A stretch of DNA of 15,176 nucleotides from the NCBI GenBank assembly GCA_035542755.1, contig DATKKU010000001.1:1-15176 (forward strand), written 5' to 3'. The notes under the pieces are model-generated. The model saw only the letters and a list, made by a program, of their open reading frames with translations. It was not told the origin of the DNA and ran no database searches. Below, in pieces: positions 1 through 7,191 of the stretch. The position numbers and the translations under genes are program-made. The stretch is from RYN-425 sp035542755. GTDB taxonomy: Bacteria; Patescibacteriota; Saccharimonadia; Saccharimonadales; UBA10212. The stretch's first letter is position 1. The number at the start of each line of letters is the position of its first letter.

Positions 1-171
1 CAGCGCCATAAGGTGATTAACATCACTCTTACGCTGCGTATTACGCGAGCTGCGCTGCAAAGCTGGTACAGCTAGGAACACCACCAGCATGATAACTCCG
101 GCGATGGCCAGAACTATCAAGACTTCTACGATGGTGAAGCCCTTTTGTTTTGTACTTAATTTATGTGTCAT
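1..171 (-). CDS. Type IV prepilin, N-terminal part (cut by the window edge)
   Basis: The reverse strand from the ATG at 171 reads 57 uninterrupted codons to the left edge. The peptide has a short basic leader (about 11 residues, ending QKG), then FTIVEV and a hydrophobic helix ending near residue 36. This is the class III prepilin signal: cleavage after Gly11, Phe12 as mature residue 1, and Glu16 as the conserved Glu+5, used for methylation and subunit packing in the family. The basic QRSSRNTQRKSD stretch after the helix is typical of pilins or pseudopilins. It is the last visible gene of the pilus cluster, 104 bases after pilC. A purine-rich AAAGGGGG at 182-189 sits 10 bases before the ATG as ribosome binding site. 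Major pilin or minor pseudopilin cannot be decided because the globular domain is missing. Confidence 0.9.
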   Translation of the reverse strand, partial: MTHKLSTKQKGFTIVEVLIVLAIAGVIMLVVFLAVPALQRSSRNTQRKSDVNHLMAL

Positions 172-220
172 TGTGCAAATGCCCCCTTTGCGTTTCTATT
201 ATTAATAGCTTATGCCTGTA

Positions 221-249
221 ATGCTAATGGTTAAACTACCAAAATGCAA
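221..249 (-). promoter_or_regulatory. Possible own promoter of the prepilin gene
   Basis: In the 104-base gap after pilC, the minus strand has TTGCAT (249-244) as a -35-like box, a 17-base spacer and TAGCAT (226-221) as a -10-like box, both only partial matches. Transcription from here would give a leader of about 43 bases containing the AAAGGGGG ribosome binding site. AT-rich runs at 195-207 offer other -10 candidates, so this assignment is weak. Confidence 0.3.
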
Positions 250-275
250 GCGTTACCTGTGCATAACTGTACACC

Positions 276-1490
276 TTAGATACCGAGGTTCTTGCCCGCC
301 AGACCATATATAGGTAGTAGTACAGCCGCAACGATTATCAAAGCCACTGCTCCGACCACCACCATCATCAGTGGTTCTATGATGGTATTGATGGTTTTTA
401 TCTGGGTATCTACCTCTTTCTCATAGTAGTCGGCCACGCGGCCAAGCATGGTTTCCAGTGCGCCGGATTGCTCGCCGATGCTAATCATATCCGGTACTAA
501 CTCCAGGAAGTTGGGGTCTCCCTGTAAGCTGGAGGATAGGCTTTTACCACCCTTGACCTTCTCAACCGCTTTGTTTATAGAGGCTTCTATTTCGCTATTT
601 CCCACGGCTTCGGCGGTAGTGTTCAGCATTTTTATCATTGGTACACCGGCGCCAATTAGGGTGGAGCTGGTACGTGCAAAGCGAGCCATATAAAGCTTCA
701 TGAACAGCGGCTTGACCGGCCACATAGTTATTTTTAAATGGTCAACAAAGTTCTTGCCACCTTCAGTCCTCAGGTAATGTCTTATGCCAACGGCCAAACC
801 AATTATTATGAGCAGGGCCAGCCACCAGTAGTGCGTTAGAAAGTGTGAGAAGTCTAGCAGTATAACCGTTATAAATGGCAGCGTAGCGTTAGGCAATGAT
901 TTATAGAGACTGGAGACCTGCGGTAAGACGGTAGTCGTCATAAAAATTAAAATAGCGAACAAAATGACCAGCACGATAGCCGGATAAATCATCGCTCCGC
1001 GAACCTTGGAAATAACCTCGGCATCCTTTTCTTGCTGGGTGGACAGGCGCTCCAGCGCTGTATCCAACGAGCCAGAGGTCTCGCCGGCAGCCACTAAATT
1101 AACGTACACGTTATTAAAAACATCAGGATATTTTGACATGGCAACTGATAGTGAATTACCAGCCTCAATATCGGCTATAATTCTGGACAGAATGCCGTTT
1201 AGGGTCTTGTTTTTGGTTTGCTTTTGAACTGTTGCCAGACTTTGCATTAGCGGCAAGCCGGCGTTGATAAGCGTAGCCAGCTGTCTGGAGAAAATAATAC
1301 GCTGTTTGGCGGGAACATGAGTACGGCGGATACGTTTAGTACCGGTTGCTGACTTGACGCCAATCTCAAGCGGCGCCAGACCGCGGTCTATCAAAAGCTT
1401 GGCAGCGGCCTTTTCATTGTCGGCCTCTATGTCGGCCTTTATTTTTTGGCCGGTTGTAGGATTTAGCGCTGTGTATGTATAGACTAACAT
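276..1490 (-). CDS. pilC: Type IV pilus inner-membrane platform protein PilC (GspF family)
   Basis: 404 residues, the normal length for PilC/GspF. This polytopic platform protein links the cytoplasmic ATPases to the growing pilus. Two copies of the GspF domain are visible: residues about 67-190 (starting FSRQLATLINAGLPL, with GETSGSLDTAL) and about 270-393 (starting FARTSSTLIGAGVPM, with GEQSGALETML). Membrane segments lie near residues 168-190, 221-240 and 372-395, the usual three. The N-terminal section (YTYTALNPTTGQ) is the small cytoplasmic domain. The ATG is one base after the pilT stop, with GAGG five bases upstream inside the end of pilT, so translation is probably coupled. Nothing is truncated. 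Confidence 0.96.
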   Translation of the reverse strand: MLVYTYTALNPTTGQKIKADIEADNEKAAAKLLIDRGLAPLEIGVKSATGTKRIRRTHVPAKQRIIFSRQLATLINAGLPLMQSLATVQKQTKNKTLNGILSRIIADIEAGNSLSVAMSKYPDVFNNVYVNLVAAGETSGSLDTALERLSTQQEKDAEVISKVRGAMIYPAIVLVILFAILIFMTTTVLPQVSSLYKSLPNATLPFITVILLDFSHFLTHYWWLALLIIIGLAVGIRHYLRTEGGKNFVDHLKITMWPVKPLFMKLYMARFARTSSTLIGAGVPMIKMLNTTAEAVGNSEIEASINKAVEKVKGGKSLSSSLQGDPNFLELVPDMISIGEQSGALETMLGRVADYYEKEVDTQIKTINTIIEPLMMVVVGAVALIIVAAVLLPIYGLAGKNLGI

Positions 1491-1491
1491 C

Positions 1492-2559
1492 CTAGCCTCG
1501 CATCAACCTGTCTAGTTCTTGTGGGTCAACTGCAAAATTGCGAGCTTCGTCATAGCTGATTTTACCGCCGTGAACCAGGTTAACCAAGGTGCGGTCCATG
1601 CTCTGCATGCCCATTTCTGCACCGGTTTGAATAACGGCCTCCAGCTGATAATTCTTACCTTCACGAATAATATTTCTAACGGCTGGCGTAGCAATTAAAA
1701 TCTCGGCGGCCGGCAGGCGACCACCGCCCAAAGCTGGAATGAGACGCTGCGAACAGACGGCCATCAGAATATTGCCCAGCTGCGCCCTGACCTGCTGCTG
1801 CTGGTGCGGCGGGAAAACATCAACCATACGGTCAATACTCTGGCTAGCCGAGTTGGTGTGCAGCGTTGCCAGCACTAGGTGCCCGGTCTCGGCAATGGTA
1901 ATAGCGGCAGCAATAGTTTCTAGGTCGCGCATTTCGCCGATTAGCACAACGTCGGGGTCCTGGCGCAAAGCCGAGCGCAGCGCCGTAGAAAAGCTGTAGG
2001 TGTCATAGTGCACCTCGCGCTGTACCACCAGTGACTTTTTGGACTGATGGGTGTATTCAATAGGGTCTTCAACGGTAATAATGTGCATGGCTTTTTCGGT
2101 GTTAATTTTGTCCACAAGAGCTGCCAGGGTTGAGCTTTTTCCAGAGCCGGTTGGGCCGGTGACCAACACCAAACCTCTGGGATAGTCGCCAAATTTGTTC
2201 ATAATTTCCGGAAGCCCCAATTGCTGAATAGTTTTTATCTCGTTAGAAATTAAGCGCATAGCGGCACCCAGATTGCCCCGCTCGTGGAAGGCATTAACCC
2301 TAAACCTGCCTAGGTCGCCAAAGGCAAAGCTAAAGTCAAATTCTTTGTCGCGCAGCAGCAGCTGCTTTTGGTCTTCGTCCAGCAGGCCAAATACTAAATC
2401 TTCCAGCGTCTTTTCAGCCAGCGGCTGGTAGTTGGGCAGCGGCAGCAAAACTCCGTCAACTCTAACAATCGGCGGCAAGCCAACATCCAAATGAAGATCT
2501 GAGCCTTTACGCTTAACTACTTCTTCCAGCAAGACTTCTATTTTTGGTGTAGTTTGCAC
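1492..2559 (-). CDS. pilT: Type IV pilus retraction ATPase PilT
   Basis: 355 residues, full length for PilT, the hexameric cytoplasmic ATPase that depolymerises the pilus for twitching and DNA uptake. Visible motifs are Walker A GPTGSGKS (135-142), the Asp box ITVEDPIEY (161-169), atypical Walker B DPDVVLIGEMRD (201-212) and the His box TGHLVLATLHTN (225-236). AVRNIIRE (293-300) corresponds to the AIRNLIRE motif that marks PilT and is needed for retraction. The N-terminus (GSDLHLDVGLPPIVRVDG) is the PAS-like N-domain. The start is GTG at 2559, with AAAGGGGA ending about 8 bases before it and no nearby ATG. It follows pilB after 13 bases and abuts pilC. Presence of PilT implies a retractile pilus. 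Confidence 0.97.
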   Translation of the reverse strand: MQTTPKIEVLLEEVVKRKGSDLHLDVGLPPIVRVDGVLLPLPNYQPLAEKTLEDLVFGLLDEDQKQLLLRDKEFDFSFAFGDLGRFRVNAFHERGNLGAAMRLISNEIKTIQQLGLPEIMNKFGDYPRGLVLVTGPTGSGKSSTLAALVDKINTEKAMHIITVEDPIEYTHQSKKSLVVQREVHYDTYSFSTALRSALRQDPDVVLIGEMRDLETIAAAITIAETGHLVLATLHTNSASQSIDRMVDVFPPHQQQQVRAQLGNILMAVCSQRLIPALGGGRLPAAEILIATPAVRNIIREGKNYQLEAVIQTGAEMGMQSMDRTLVNLVHGGKISYDEARNFAVDPQELDRLMRG

Positions 2560-2572
2560 CTAATCTTCCCCT

Positions 2573-4381
2573 TTAACTATCCGCCGAGGCCACGCGGTTA
2601 ACTTCCAAAAGCGTGGTTCTGCCGGCTAGAGCCTTTAAATATCCATCTTGTCGCATACTGACCATGCCCTGGCCCAAAGCCACCTTTTGGATTGCCGAAC
2701 TCGGAGCATGTTTAAGTATCAAGTCCTGGATTGGTTCGGTAACTTCAAACACTTCGTAAAGTCCCACGCGTCCTTTGTACCCCGTCGGATTTTCGGGTGA
2801 TTGTTTACCCTTGTATAAAGTATAAGCGTTTTGCGCGGCCAGTGGCAAGGTATCGTACCCCATGTCCAGGGCGACTTTTTTAACCTCATCTTCCGATTTT
2901 GGCAGCAACGAGCCGAGAACTTTATGAATGTCTTCGGTTTCGGCAGCTGATGACTGATAAGGCTCCTGGTCATCTATCAACCGCCGCACTAGTCTCTGAC
3001 CAATAACCGTATGGACGGTGCTAGCAATCAAAAACGGCTCTATGCCCATATCCAGCAGGCGCGGTAAGATTCCGGCAGCGCTGTTGGTGTGCAGCGTAGC
3101 AAACACCAAGTGCCCGGTTAAGGCCGCCTGAACCGCCAGGCTGGCGGTTTCTTTGTCGCGAATCTCACCAACCATCACTATATCGGGGTCCTGGCGCAGG
3201 ATTGAGCGCAGCCCGGTAGCAAAAGTCAGACCAACATCAGGATTAACCTGGATTTGGTTGACTCCGTCCATCTTGTATTCAACTGGGTCCTCCAGGGTGA
3301 CAATGTTAACTGAGTCATTTTTTATTTCGCCGAGCATGGCGTACATAGAGGTAGACTTGCCGGAGCCGGTCGGACCGGAAGTCAATATCATGCCGTGCGG
3401 CAGCTCTAGTGACTTTCTAAGCAAATTCAGAGTCCGGCCGCCATAACCCATGTCCTCTAGTTTCAGGCTGGTACCGGTTTTATCAAGCAAACGCATAACC
3501 ACCTGCTCGCCCCAGACCACCGGGCTAATAGCGACGCGAATATCAATCGGGTTATTTTCTAGGCTAATGGTAAATTGGCCGTCTTGCGGAATACGGTGTT
3601 CGTCAATTTTAAGATTGGATAGAATCTTGATACGGCTGACTAGTGCTGGTTCGGCGCTTTTTGGCAGCTTCATAATTTCGCGCAGCACTCCATCAATCCG
3701 GACGCGAATTTTCAGTTCGTTTTCCAGCGGCTCTATGTGAATATCGCTGGCTCGGCTGCGGGCAGCATAGTCCATTATGCCGCTTAGGGCTTTGGCAATT
3801 GGCGAGTCCTGAACAATGGTCTGAACTTTTTGATTGGGCTGCAGCTTGGTGGGCTTGGGGGCCTCTTTTTGGTTTTCATTATCGGATGTTTCCAGCTCGC
3901 TAAAGTCAGTGGTTTTGGTCAGAATATCACTGATGCTGGATGTGTCGTATTGGGTCAAGACGTGTTTTATACCGGATTCGCTGGCGGCATAGACTTTCAA
4001 CGAGCGACCAATTTTGTTACTCAAAAAGTCAACCGCCTGAACGTTGTCAGCGTCAAGCATGCCCAGTACCAGCTTCCGATGCATCTCGCCGATTGGCACC
4101 GCCATATAGTGTTCGGCGACGTCCTTATCAAGCATACCCAGAACTTTGGGGTCAATATTGGCCTTGGATAGATTGACATACGGGATATTGTTGGCTAGGG
4201 CCAGGGCTTTGGTTAGTTGCTCGTCATTAACGTGTCCACCCTGCAACAGCACACTGAAAAAAGGTTCGTTTTTGGCCTTGGCCTGACTTTTTATCAGCTT
4301 AAGCTCGTCTTTGTCTACCAGGCCCTGTTCAATCAAAAGGTCCTCGGTTTTAGCTTGGGTAGCCGGCGATAAGATATTCAC
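2573..4381 (-). CDS. pilB: Type IV pilus extension ATPase PilB (GspE family)
   Basis: 602 residues, full length. Cytoplasmic hexameric ATPase that drives pilin polymerisation. Residues 1-145 form an MshEN/T2SSE N-terminal region, followed by a polar linker (about 150-190). The catalytic half has SRASDIHIEP (209-218), Walker A GPTGSGKS (336-343), Asp box VTLEDPVEY (361-369), Walker B DPDIVMVGEIRD (398-409) and His box TGHLVFATLHTN (422-433). The four-cysteine zinc site normal between RRL...PY and TGYKGR is absent: the matching stretches read RRLIDDQEPY (466-475) and KQSPENPTGYKGR (526-538), and no cysteine occurs in the whole protein. The start is GTG, with AGGGAGGA ending 7 bases upstream and overlapping the stop of the 88-residue protein gene. 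Confidence 0.97.
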   Translation of the reverse strand: MNILSPATQAKTEDLLIEQGLVDKDELKLIKSQAKAKNEPFFSVLLQGGHVNDEQLTKALALANNIPYVNLSKANIDPKVLGMLDKDVAEHYMAVPIGEMHRKLVLGMLDADNVQAVDFLSNKIGRSLKVYAASESGIKHVLTQYDTSSISDILTKTTDFSELETSDNENQKEAPKPTKLQPNQKVQTIVQDSPIAKALSGIMDYAARSRASDIHIEPLENELKIRVRIDGVLREIMKLPKSAEPALVSRIKILSNLKIDEHRIPQDGQFTISLENNPIDIRVAISPVVWGEQVVMRLLDKTGTSLKLEDMGYGGRTLNLLRKSLELPHGMILTSGPTGSGKSTSMYAMLGEIKNDSVNIVTLEDPVEYKMDGVNQIQVNPDVGLTFATGLRSILRQDPDIVMVGEIRDKETASLAVQAALTGHLVFATLHTNSAAGILPRLLDMGIEPFLIASTVHTVIGQRLVRRLIDDQEPYQSSAAETEDIHKVLGSLLPKSEDEVKKVALDMGYDTLPLAAQNAYTLYKGKQSPENPTGYKGRVGLYEVFEVTEPIQDLILKHAPSSAIQKVALGQGMVSMRQDGYLKALAGRTTLLEVNRVASADS

Positions 4382-4393
4382 CGCGATTCCTCC

Positions 4394-4660
4394 CTACTGC
4401 GAGCTACCGTTAAATGGCTGGGTGTTCTGATTGTTGGTGTCTACCGGTACTGCTTGAGCAGGGTCCAGGGCACCATTGTTGAATATGGAACTTAGAGTTG
4501 GGTCGTTTTTGACATCCGGAAAGGTGGTGCTAATTGGGGCAGCCGTCGGCACATTGGCATTAGACTTATGCCCGCCAAACAGTAGGCCACTGACAAAGAC
4601 TGAGAATATAGCCGTAATAACACCTACTACGGCTAGCAAAACTATGTCTTTTTGTTTCAT
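4394..4660 (-). CDS. Small single-pass membrane protein of the pilus operon
   Basis: 88 residues, not assigned to a family. One hydrophobic helix spans residues about 5-29 (IVLLAVVGVITAIFSVFVSG). It follows a short basic N-terminus (MKQKD), so the protein is probably anchored with its C-terminus outside. The remaining 59 residues are polar, rich in Asn, Pro, Thr and Ser, and look disordered. Expression inside the operon is well supported: the ATG overlaps the pilO TGA by one base (TGATG), with AAGGAG 8 bases before it, and the stop codon overlaps the pilB ribosome binding site. In the proteobacterial order pilMNOP, PilP occupies the slot after PilO, so this may be a positional counterpart. 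I see no PilP lipobox or beta domain and do not claim homology. Confidence 0.85.
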   Translation of the reverse strand: MKQKDIVLLAVVGVITAIFSVFVSGLLFGGHKSNANVPTAAPISTTFPDVKNDPTLSSIFNNGALDPAQAVPVDTNNQNTQPFNGSSQ

Positions 4661-5382
4661 CAGTGTATCTCCTTGCTGGTAATATTAACTGTCTTGGCTG
4701 GCTGGTAGTAGGTGCTGACATTTAAGTCAACTGTCAGGTTTGATTCATTACCGGTCAGGGTCAGATGAGTCACATCAAATGGTCGGATTGAGCGTTCCAG
4801 GTCTTTAATAAGCTTCTCAGAACCGGAGTATGTACCGCTCCCGCTTATGGTTAGGTCAATCTTAATCGGAGCTGGCTTATCGGATGGACTGTTGTCGGCG
4901 GTCGTAGATTGGTCGGTGCCGCCTATAGACGGGCTGCCAATGCTGTCGTCAGAGAGAATTTTAGACACACTTGTTAAAAGAGCTGGGAAGTTATAAAGCG
5001 TCGGCAGCGCGTCGGTAACTATTCGCCCGTTGTCACCGTCGGGCGGTGCCGTAACAATGGTTTGGCCGTTAACTACCTCTGTAGAATGGTTTATATGGCC
5101 GATAATATTTTGGTCGCTGGTTCCAATAAACACATTATTATATTGAGTAACTAATGTGTTCGCATTCTTGATATCGTCGTTTAGTTGTTGGGCAGAGCTA
5201 TGGCGGGCATTAATGACGCGTCTTTGATAGGCCGCCTGCCCCAGCAAGGTCTTGGCACTAATCAAAGAAAAGACCGTGATAACTGTAGCCACAGCAACTA
5301 TTATCATCATGCTTGATTGCTGTTTATTAATCTGCAGAGCCTTGGTATTGAGTTTGGGAGTATTGAGTTTGGGGGTTTGCAT
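4660..5382 (-). CDS. pilO: Pilus alignment-complex protein PilO-like
   Basis: 240 residues from the chosen start. An N-terminal cytoplasmic tail holds a doubled PKLNT. One membrane helix follows (about 25-44, MMIIVAVATVITVFSLISA), then a helical stretch and an extracytoplasmic alpha/beta domain (ISGSGTYSGSEKLIKDLERS, then LTLTGNESNLTVDLNVSTYY). That is the PilO layout: a bitopic protein that dimerises with PilN beneath the pilus. Reading could be extended to 5448, but the ATG at 5382 is one base after the pilN stop and has GGAGG 8 bases upstream. The extended form has no such signal and would overlap pilN by 65 bases. Sequence identity in this family is low, so the name rests on fold outline and position. 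Confidence 0.85.
   Translation of the reverse strand: MQTPKLNTPKLNTKALQINKQQSSMMIIVAVATVITVFSLISAKTLLGQAAYQRRVINARHSSAQQLNDDIKNANTLVTQYNNVFIGTSDQNIIGHINHSTEVVNGQTIVTAPPDGDNGRIVTDALPTLYNFPALLTSVSKILSDDSIGSPSIGGTDQSTTADNSPSDKPAPIKIDLTISGSGTYSGSEKLIKDLERSIRPFDVTHLTLTGNESNLTVDLNVSTYYQPAKTVNITSKEIH
5345..5374 (-). repeat. 15-base tandem duplication in the start of pilO
   Basis: Two adjacent 15-base units (5345-5359 and 5360-5374) differ at one base. On the coding strand they encode a repeated PKLNT in the cytoplasmic tail of PilO. The unit length keeps the frame, so this looks like a small replication-slippage duplication. Confidence 0.85.
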
Positions 5383-5383
5383 T

Positions 5384-6088
5384 TTAATTGCCTCCGCTAC
5401 TTTGACTACTGTTAAACAGCGTACTTGAAGGATTGAGGCTGGAGGCATTGGTGGGAGTTACGGTTAAAGTAGGTGTCACTGGCTTGCCCTTCTCGTCATA
5501 GGTATTTTGGAAAAGTACCGGGTCAAACTGAATGTTAATTGTGTAGTTAATACCGGTAGAGCTAATACTGAAGGCACTCTCTACTACCGAGCTAAAGGCC
5601 GGCTTTGGCTTGTCGCCGGGATTAACGGTATAGGTAGCGGCTTTTAGAGTATCAACAAAGGCATTAACGTCGGACTGGCTGTTAGCCTTGCCGGAAATTG
5701 TCATGGTGTTTAGAGTTAAGTCCAAGTCCAGCTTATTGATTGTAACTACATTTGTAGGCGTCAGCTGTGACAGATAGGTATAAATACGGGAAGAGATGTG
5801 CTTGCTCTGGTGCAGTTGAATAAGCGAATTCAGCTGATTTTGAACGGTTATAATTTGATTAACCTGCGGGACACTTGTCAACTTAGCACTAGCCTGGTTG
5901 ACCGATTTACCGGCACTGTTCATCTGGGCTCTCTGAACAACATCAACTGTCAGAAACATCACTATGAATATGCCCAGCGAGATAGCACTTGCTAGGAATG
6001 CCACCGATAAAACGAGCCGTTTGGTGCGCTGGGCCTTGTTGTATTCCAGTTTTATATCCGGAAGCAGGTTAAGCTGTATGGTGCTCAT
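5384..6088 (-). CDS. pilN: Pilus alignment-complex protein PilN
   Basis: 234 residues. The N-terminus MSTIQLNLLPDIK carries the NLLP motif that PilN uses to bind the cleft of PilM. One membrane helix follows (about 25-49, LVLSVAFLASAISLGIFIVMF). A likely coiled coil comes next (about 52-100), then an extracytoplasmic domain of the ferredoxin-like PilN/PilO type (VVTINKLDLDLTLNTMTISG). The distal third is rich in Thr, Ser and Asn. The start ATG overlaps the pilM stop (ATGA), with GAGAGGGA just upstream, so translation of the two partners is probably coupled. PilN is expected to pass signals from cytoplasmic PilM to the PilN-PilO dimer in the membrane. Confidence 0.92.
   Translation of the reverse strand: MSTIQLNLLPDIKLEYNKAQRTKRLVLSVAFLASAISLGIFIVMFLTVDVVQRAQMNSAGKSVNQASAKLTSVPQVNQIITVQNQLNSLIQLHQSKHISSRIYTYLSQLTPTNVVTINKLDLDLTLNTMTISGKANSQSDVNAFVDTLKAATYTVNPGDKPKPAFSSVVESAFSISSTGINYTINIQFDPVLFQNTYDEKGKPVTPTLTVTPTNASSLNPSSTLFNSSQSSGGN
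5391..5395 (-). promoter_or_regulatory. Ribosome binding site fixing the pilO start
   Basis: Consensus GGAGG on the minus strand, 8 bases before the ATG at 5382 and inside the last codons of pilN. It decides for the 240-residue form of PilO over the longer open frame that begins at 5448. Confidence 0.8.
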
Positions 6089-7125
6089 GCTTCCCTCTCG
6101 GCGAGGCCCGCAGCTATGGCGAATTGGTTGGATACCGAGGCGGCCTCATTTTGTTGGCTAGCCGGAACCGTAATGTTACGCCAGGAATTGCCAATTTCAA
6201 CATTGATACCAAACTTATTGGCTAAATATAGTGGAAACTCGGGTAAAGTTGAGGCTCCGCCGGTGACAATTAACTTCTCCAGCTTGGCGGTCGGGTAGCG
6301 ACCCTGGAAGAACTTTATGGACTTATCAATTTCAGCAGCCAGGCCATCAACGGTCGGCACTATGGCATTATAAATCTGGCCTTCCAGCTTATCCTTACCA
6401 AGCCCAAACTTAAAGACAAATTGATGAGCTTGAGCTATATCAATTCCTAGGCGTTGGCTGGCAGCCTGGACTATAGCCTGCTGGCCAACAGCTATGGAGC
6501 GTGACAGGTGCGGTACCTGGCCGACACAGATTACTAAATCGGTAGCCGCACTACCGATATCAATCAGTAGTTGGGGTGCCTTGCTATCAATCGGTACCAG
6601 TGACCTGGCCAGAGCCATGTTGTCGGGTTCAAAAGCCAGCACATTTAGGCCAATTGACTCTAGTAAATCAAGCCGGGCCTCTACATATTTATTGGGTACG
6701 CTGGACAGCAGGACCTCAACTTTTTTGGGGTCTTTTGGAGAGTCGCCAATCATTGCCCAGTCAATTTTAGATTCGGCTAGAGGTGTTGGAATAAAAGAGT
6801 CAGCTTGATAACGAATGGTCTTAGACAACTCAGCGCCGGCCATCCGGTCAAGGTCAATAACGGTGGTAAAAACGTGGTTGGAAGGCAGGTTAACGGCTAC
6901 TTTCTTGGTACTGATACCGACCTGTTTTAGAAGCTGTTCCAGCACGGCCTTCACTTTAGCCTTGTCGGCATCAGCGTCAGAGATGCCGATTGTACCCTCT
7001 AGGGGCGCGTAGCCATAGCGAACCAGCTCCCGCAAGTTGCCGGTACCCTTTAGCTCGACGACTCTTATTGCAGTCCCACCGAGATCTAGACCAAAGAAAT
7101 CAGATTGCCCACTCAGAGATCGCAT
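6085..7125 (-). CDS. pilM: Actin-like pilus assembly ATP-binding protein PilM
   Basis: 346 residues, normal for PilM, a cytoplasmic actin/FtsA-fold protein that binds ATP and docks the N-terminus of PilN. Visible actin-superfamily motifs: phosphate-1 FFGLDLGGTAIRVVEL (10-25), phosphate-2 LLIDIGSAATDLVI (186-199) and the adenosine-binding LIVTGGASTLPEF (285-297). It is the first gene of the MNO-B-T-C run and overlaps pilN by four bases. Its start codon has no Shine-Dalgarno. Instead an extended -10 element lies 11 bases upstream, so the transcript should begin about five bases before the ATG. The secreted-protein gene ends 66 bases upstream with no clear terminator between, so read-through is possible. 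Confidence 0.94.
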   Translation of the reverse strand: MRSLSGQSDFFGLDLGGTAIRVVELKGTGNLRELVRYGYAPLEGTIGISDADADKAKVKAVLEQLLKQVGISTKKVAVNLPSNHVFTTVIDLDRMAGAELSKTIRYQADSFIPTPLAESKIDWAMIGDSPKDPKKVEVLLSSVPNKYVEARLDLLESIGLNVLAFEPDNMALARSLVPIDSKAPQLLIDIGSAATDLVICVGQVPHLSRSIAVGQQAIVQAASQRLGIDIAQAHQFVFKFGLGKDKLEGQIYNAIVPTVDGLAAEIDKSIKFFQGRYPTAKLEKLIVTGGASTLPEFPLYLANKFGINVEIGNSWRNITVPASQQNEAASVSNQFAIAAGLAEREA

Positions 7126-7136
7126 AATTATTTCCG

Positions 7137-7145
7137 ATTATAGCA
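7137..7145 (-). promoter_or_regulatory. Extended -10 promoter of the pilus operon
   Basis: The minus strand reads TGC-TATAAT, a perfect -10 hexamer (7142-7137) with the extended TGn. The expected start of transcription is near 7130, only about five bases before the pilM ATG at 7125. The -35 position (7165-7160) reads ATTAAA and is poor, which an extended -10 tolerates. Confidence 0.75.
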
Positions 7146-7191
7146 CGAGCGCTTTTGTTTTTAATCTTACTTACCCCTTTTATTCTAACGC

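Noticed and set aside
3830..4171. 113-codon open frame on the plus strand
   Set aside because: It is antisense to the N-terminal region of pilB, whose domain structure is clear; no independent coding evidence.
5383..5448. Longer PilO beginning at 5448
   Set aside because: The extra 22 residues would overlap pilN by 65 bases and lack a ribosome binding site, while the ATG at 5382 has a consensus GGAGG at ideal spacing.
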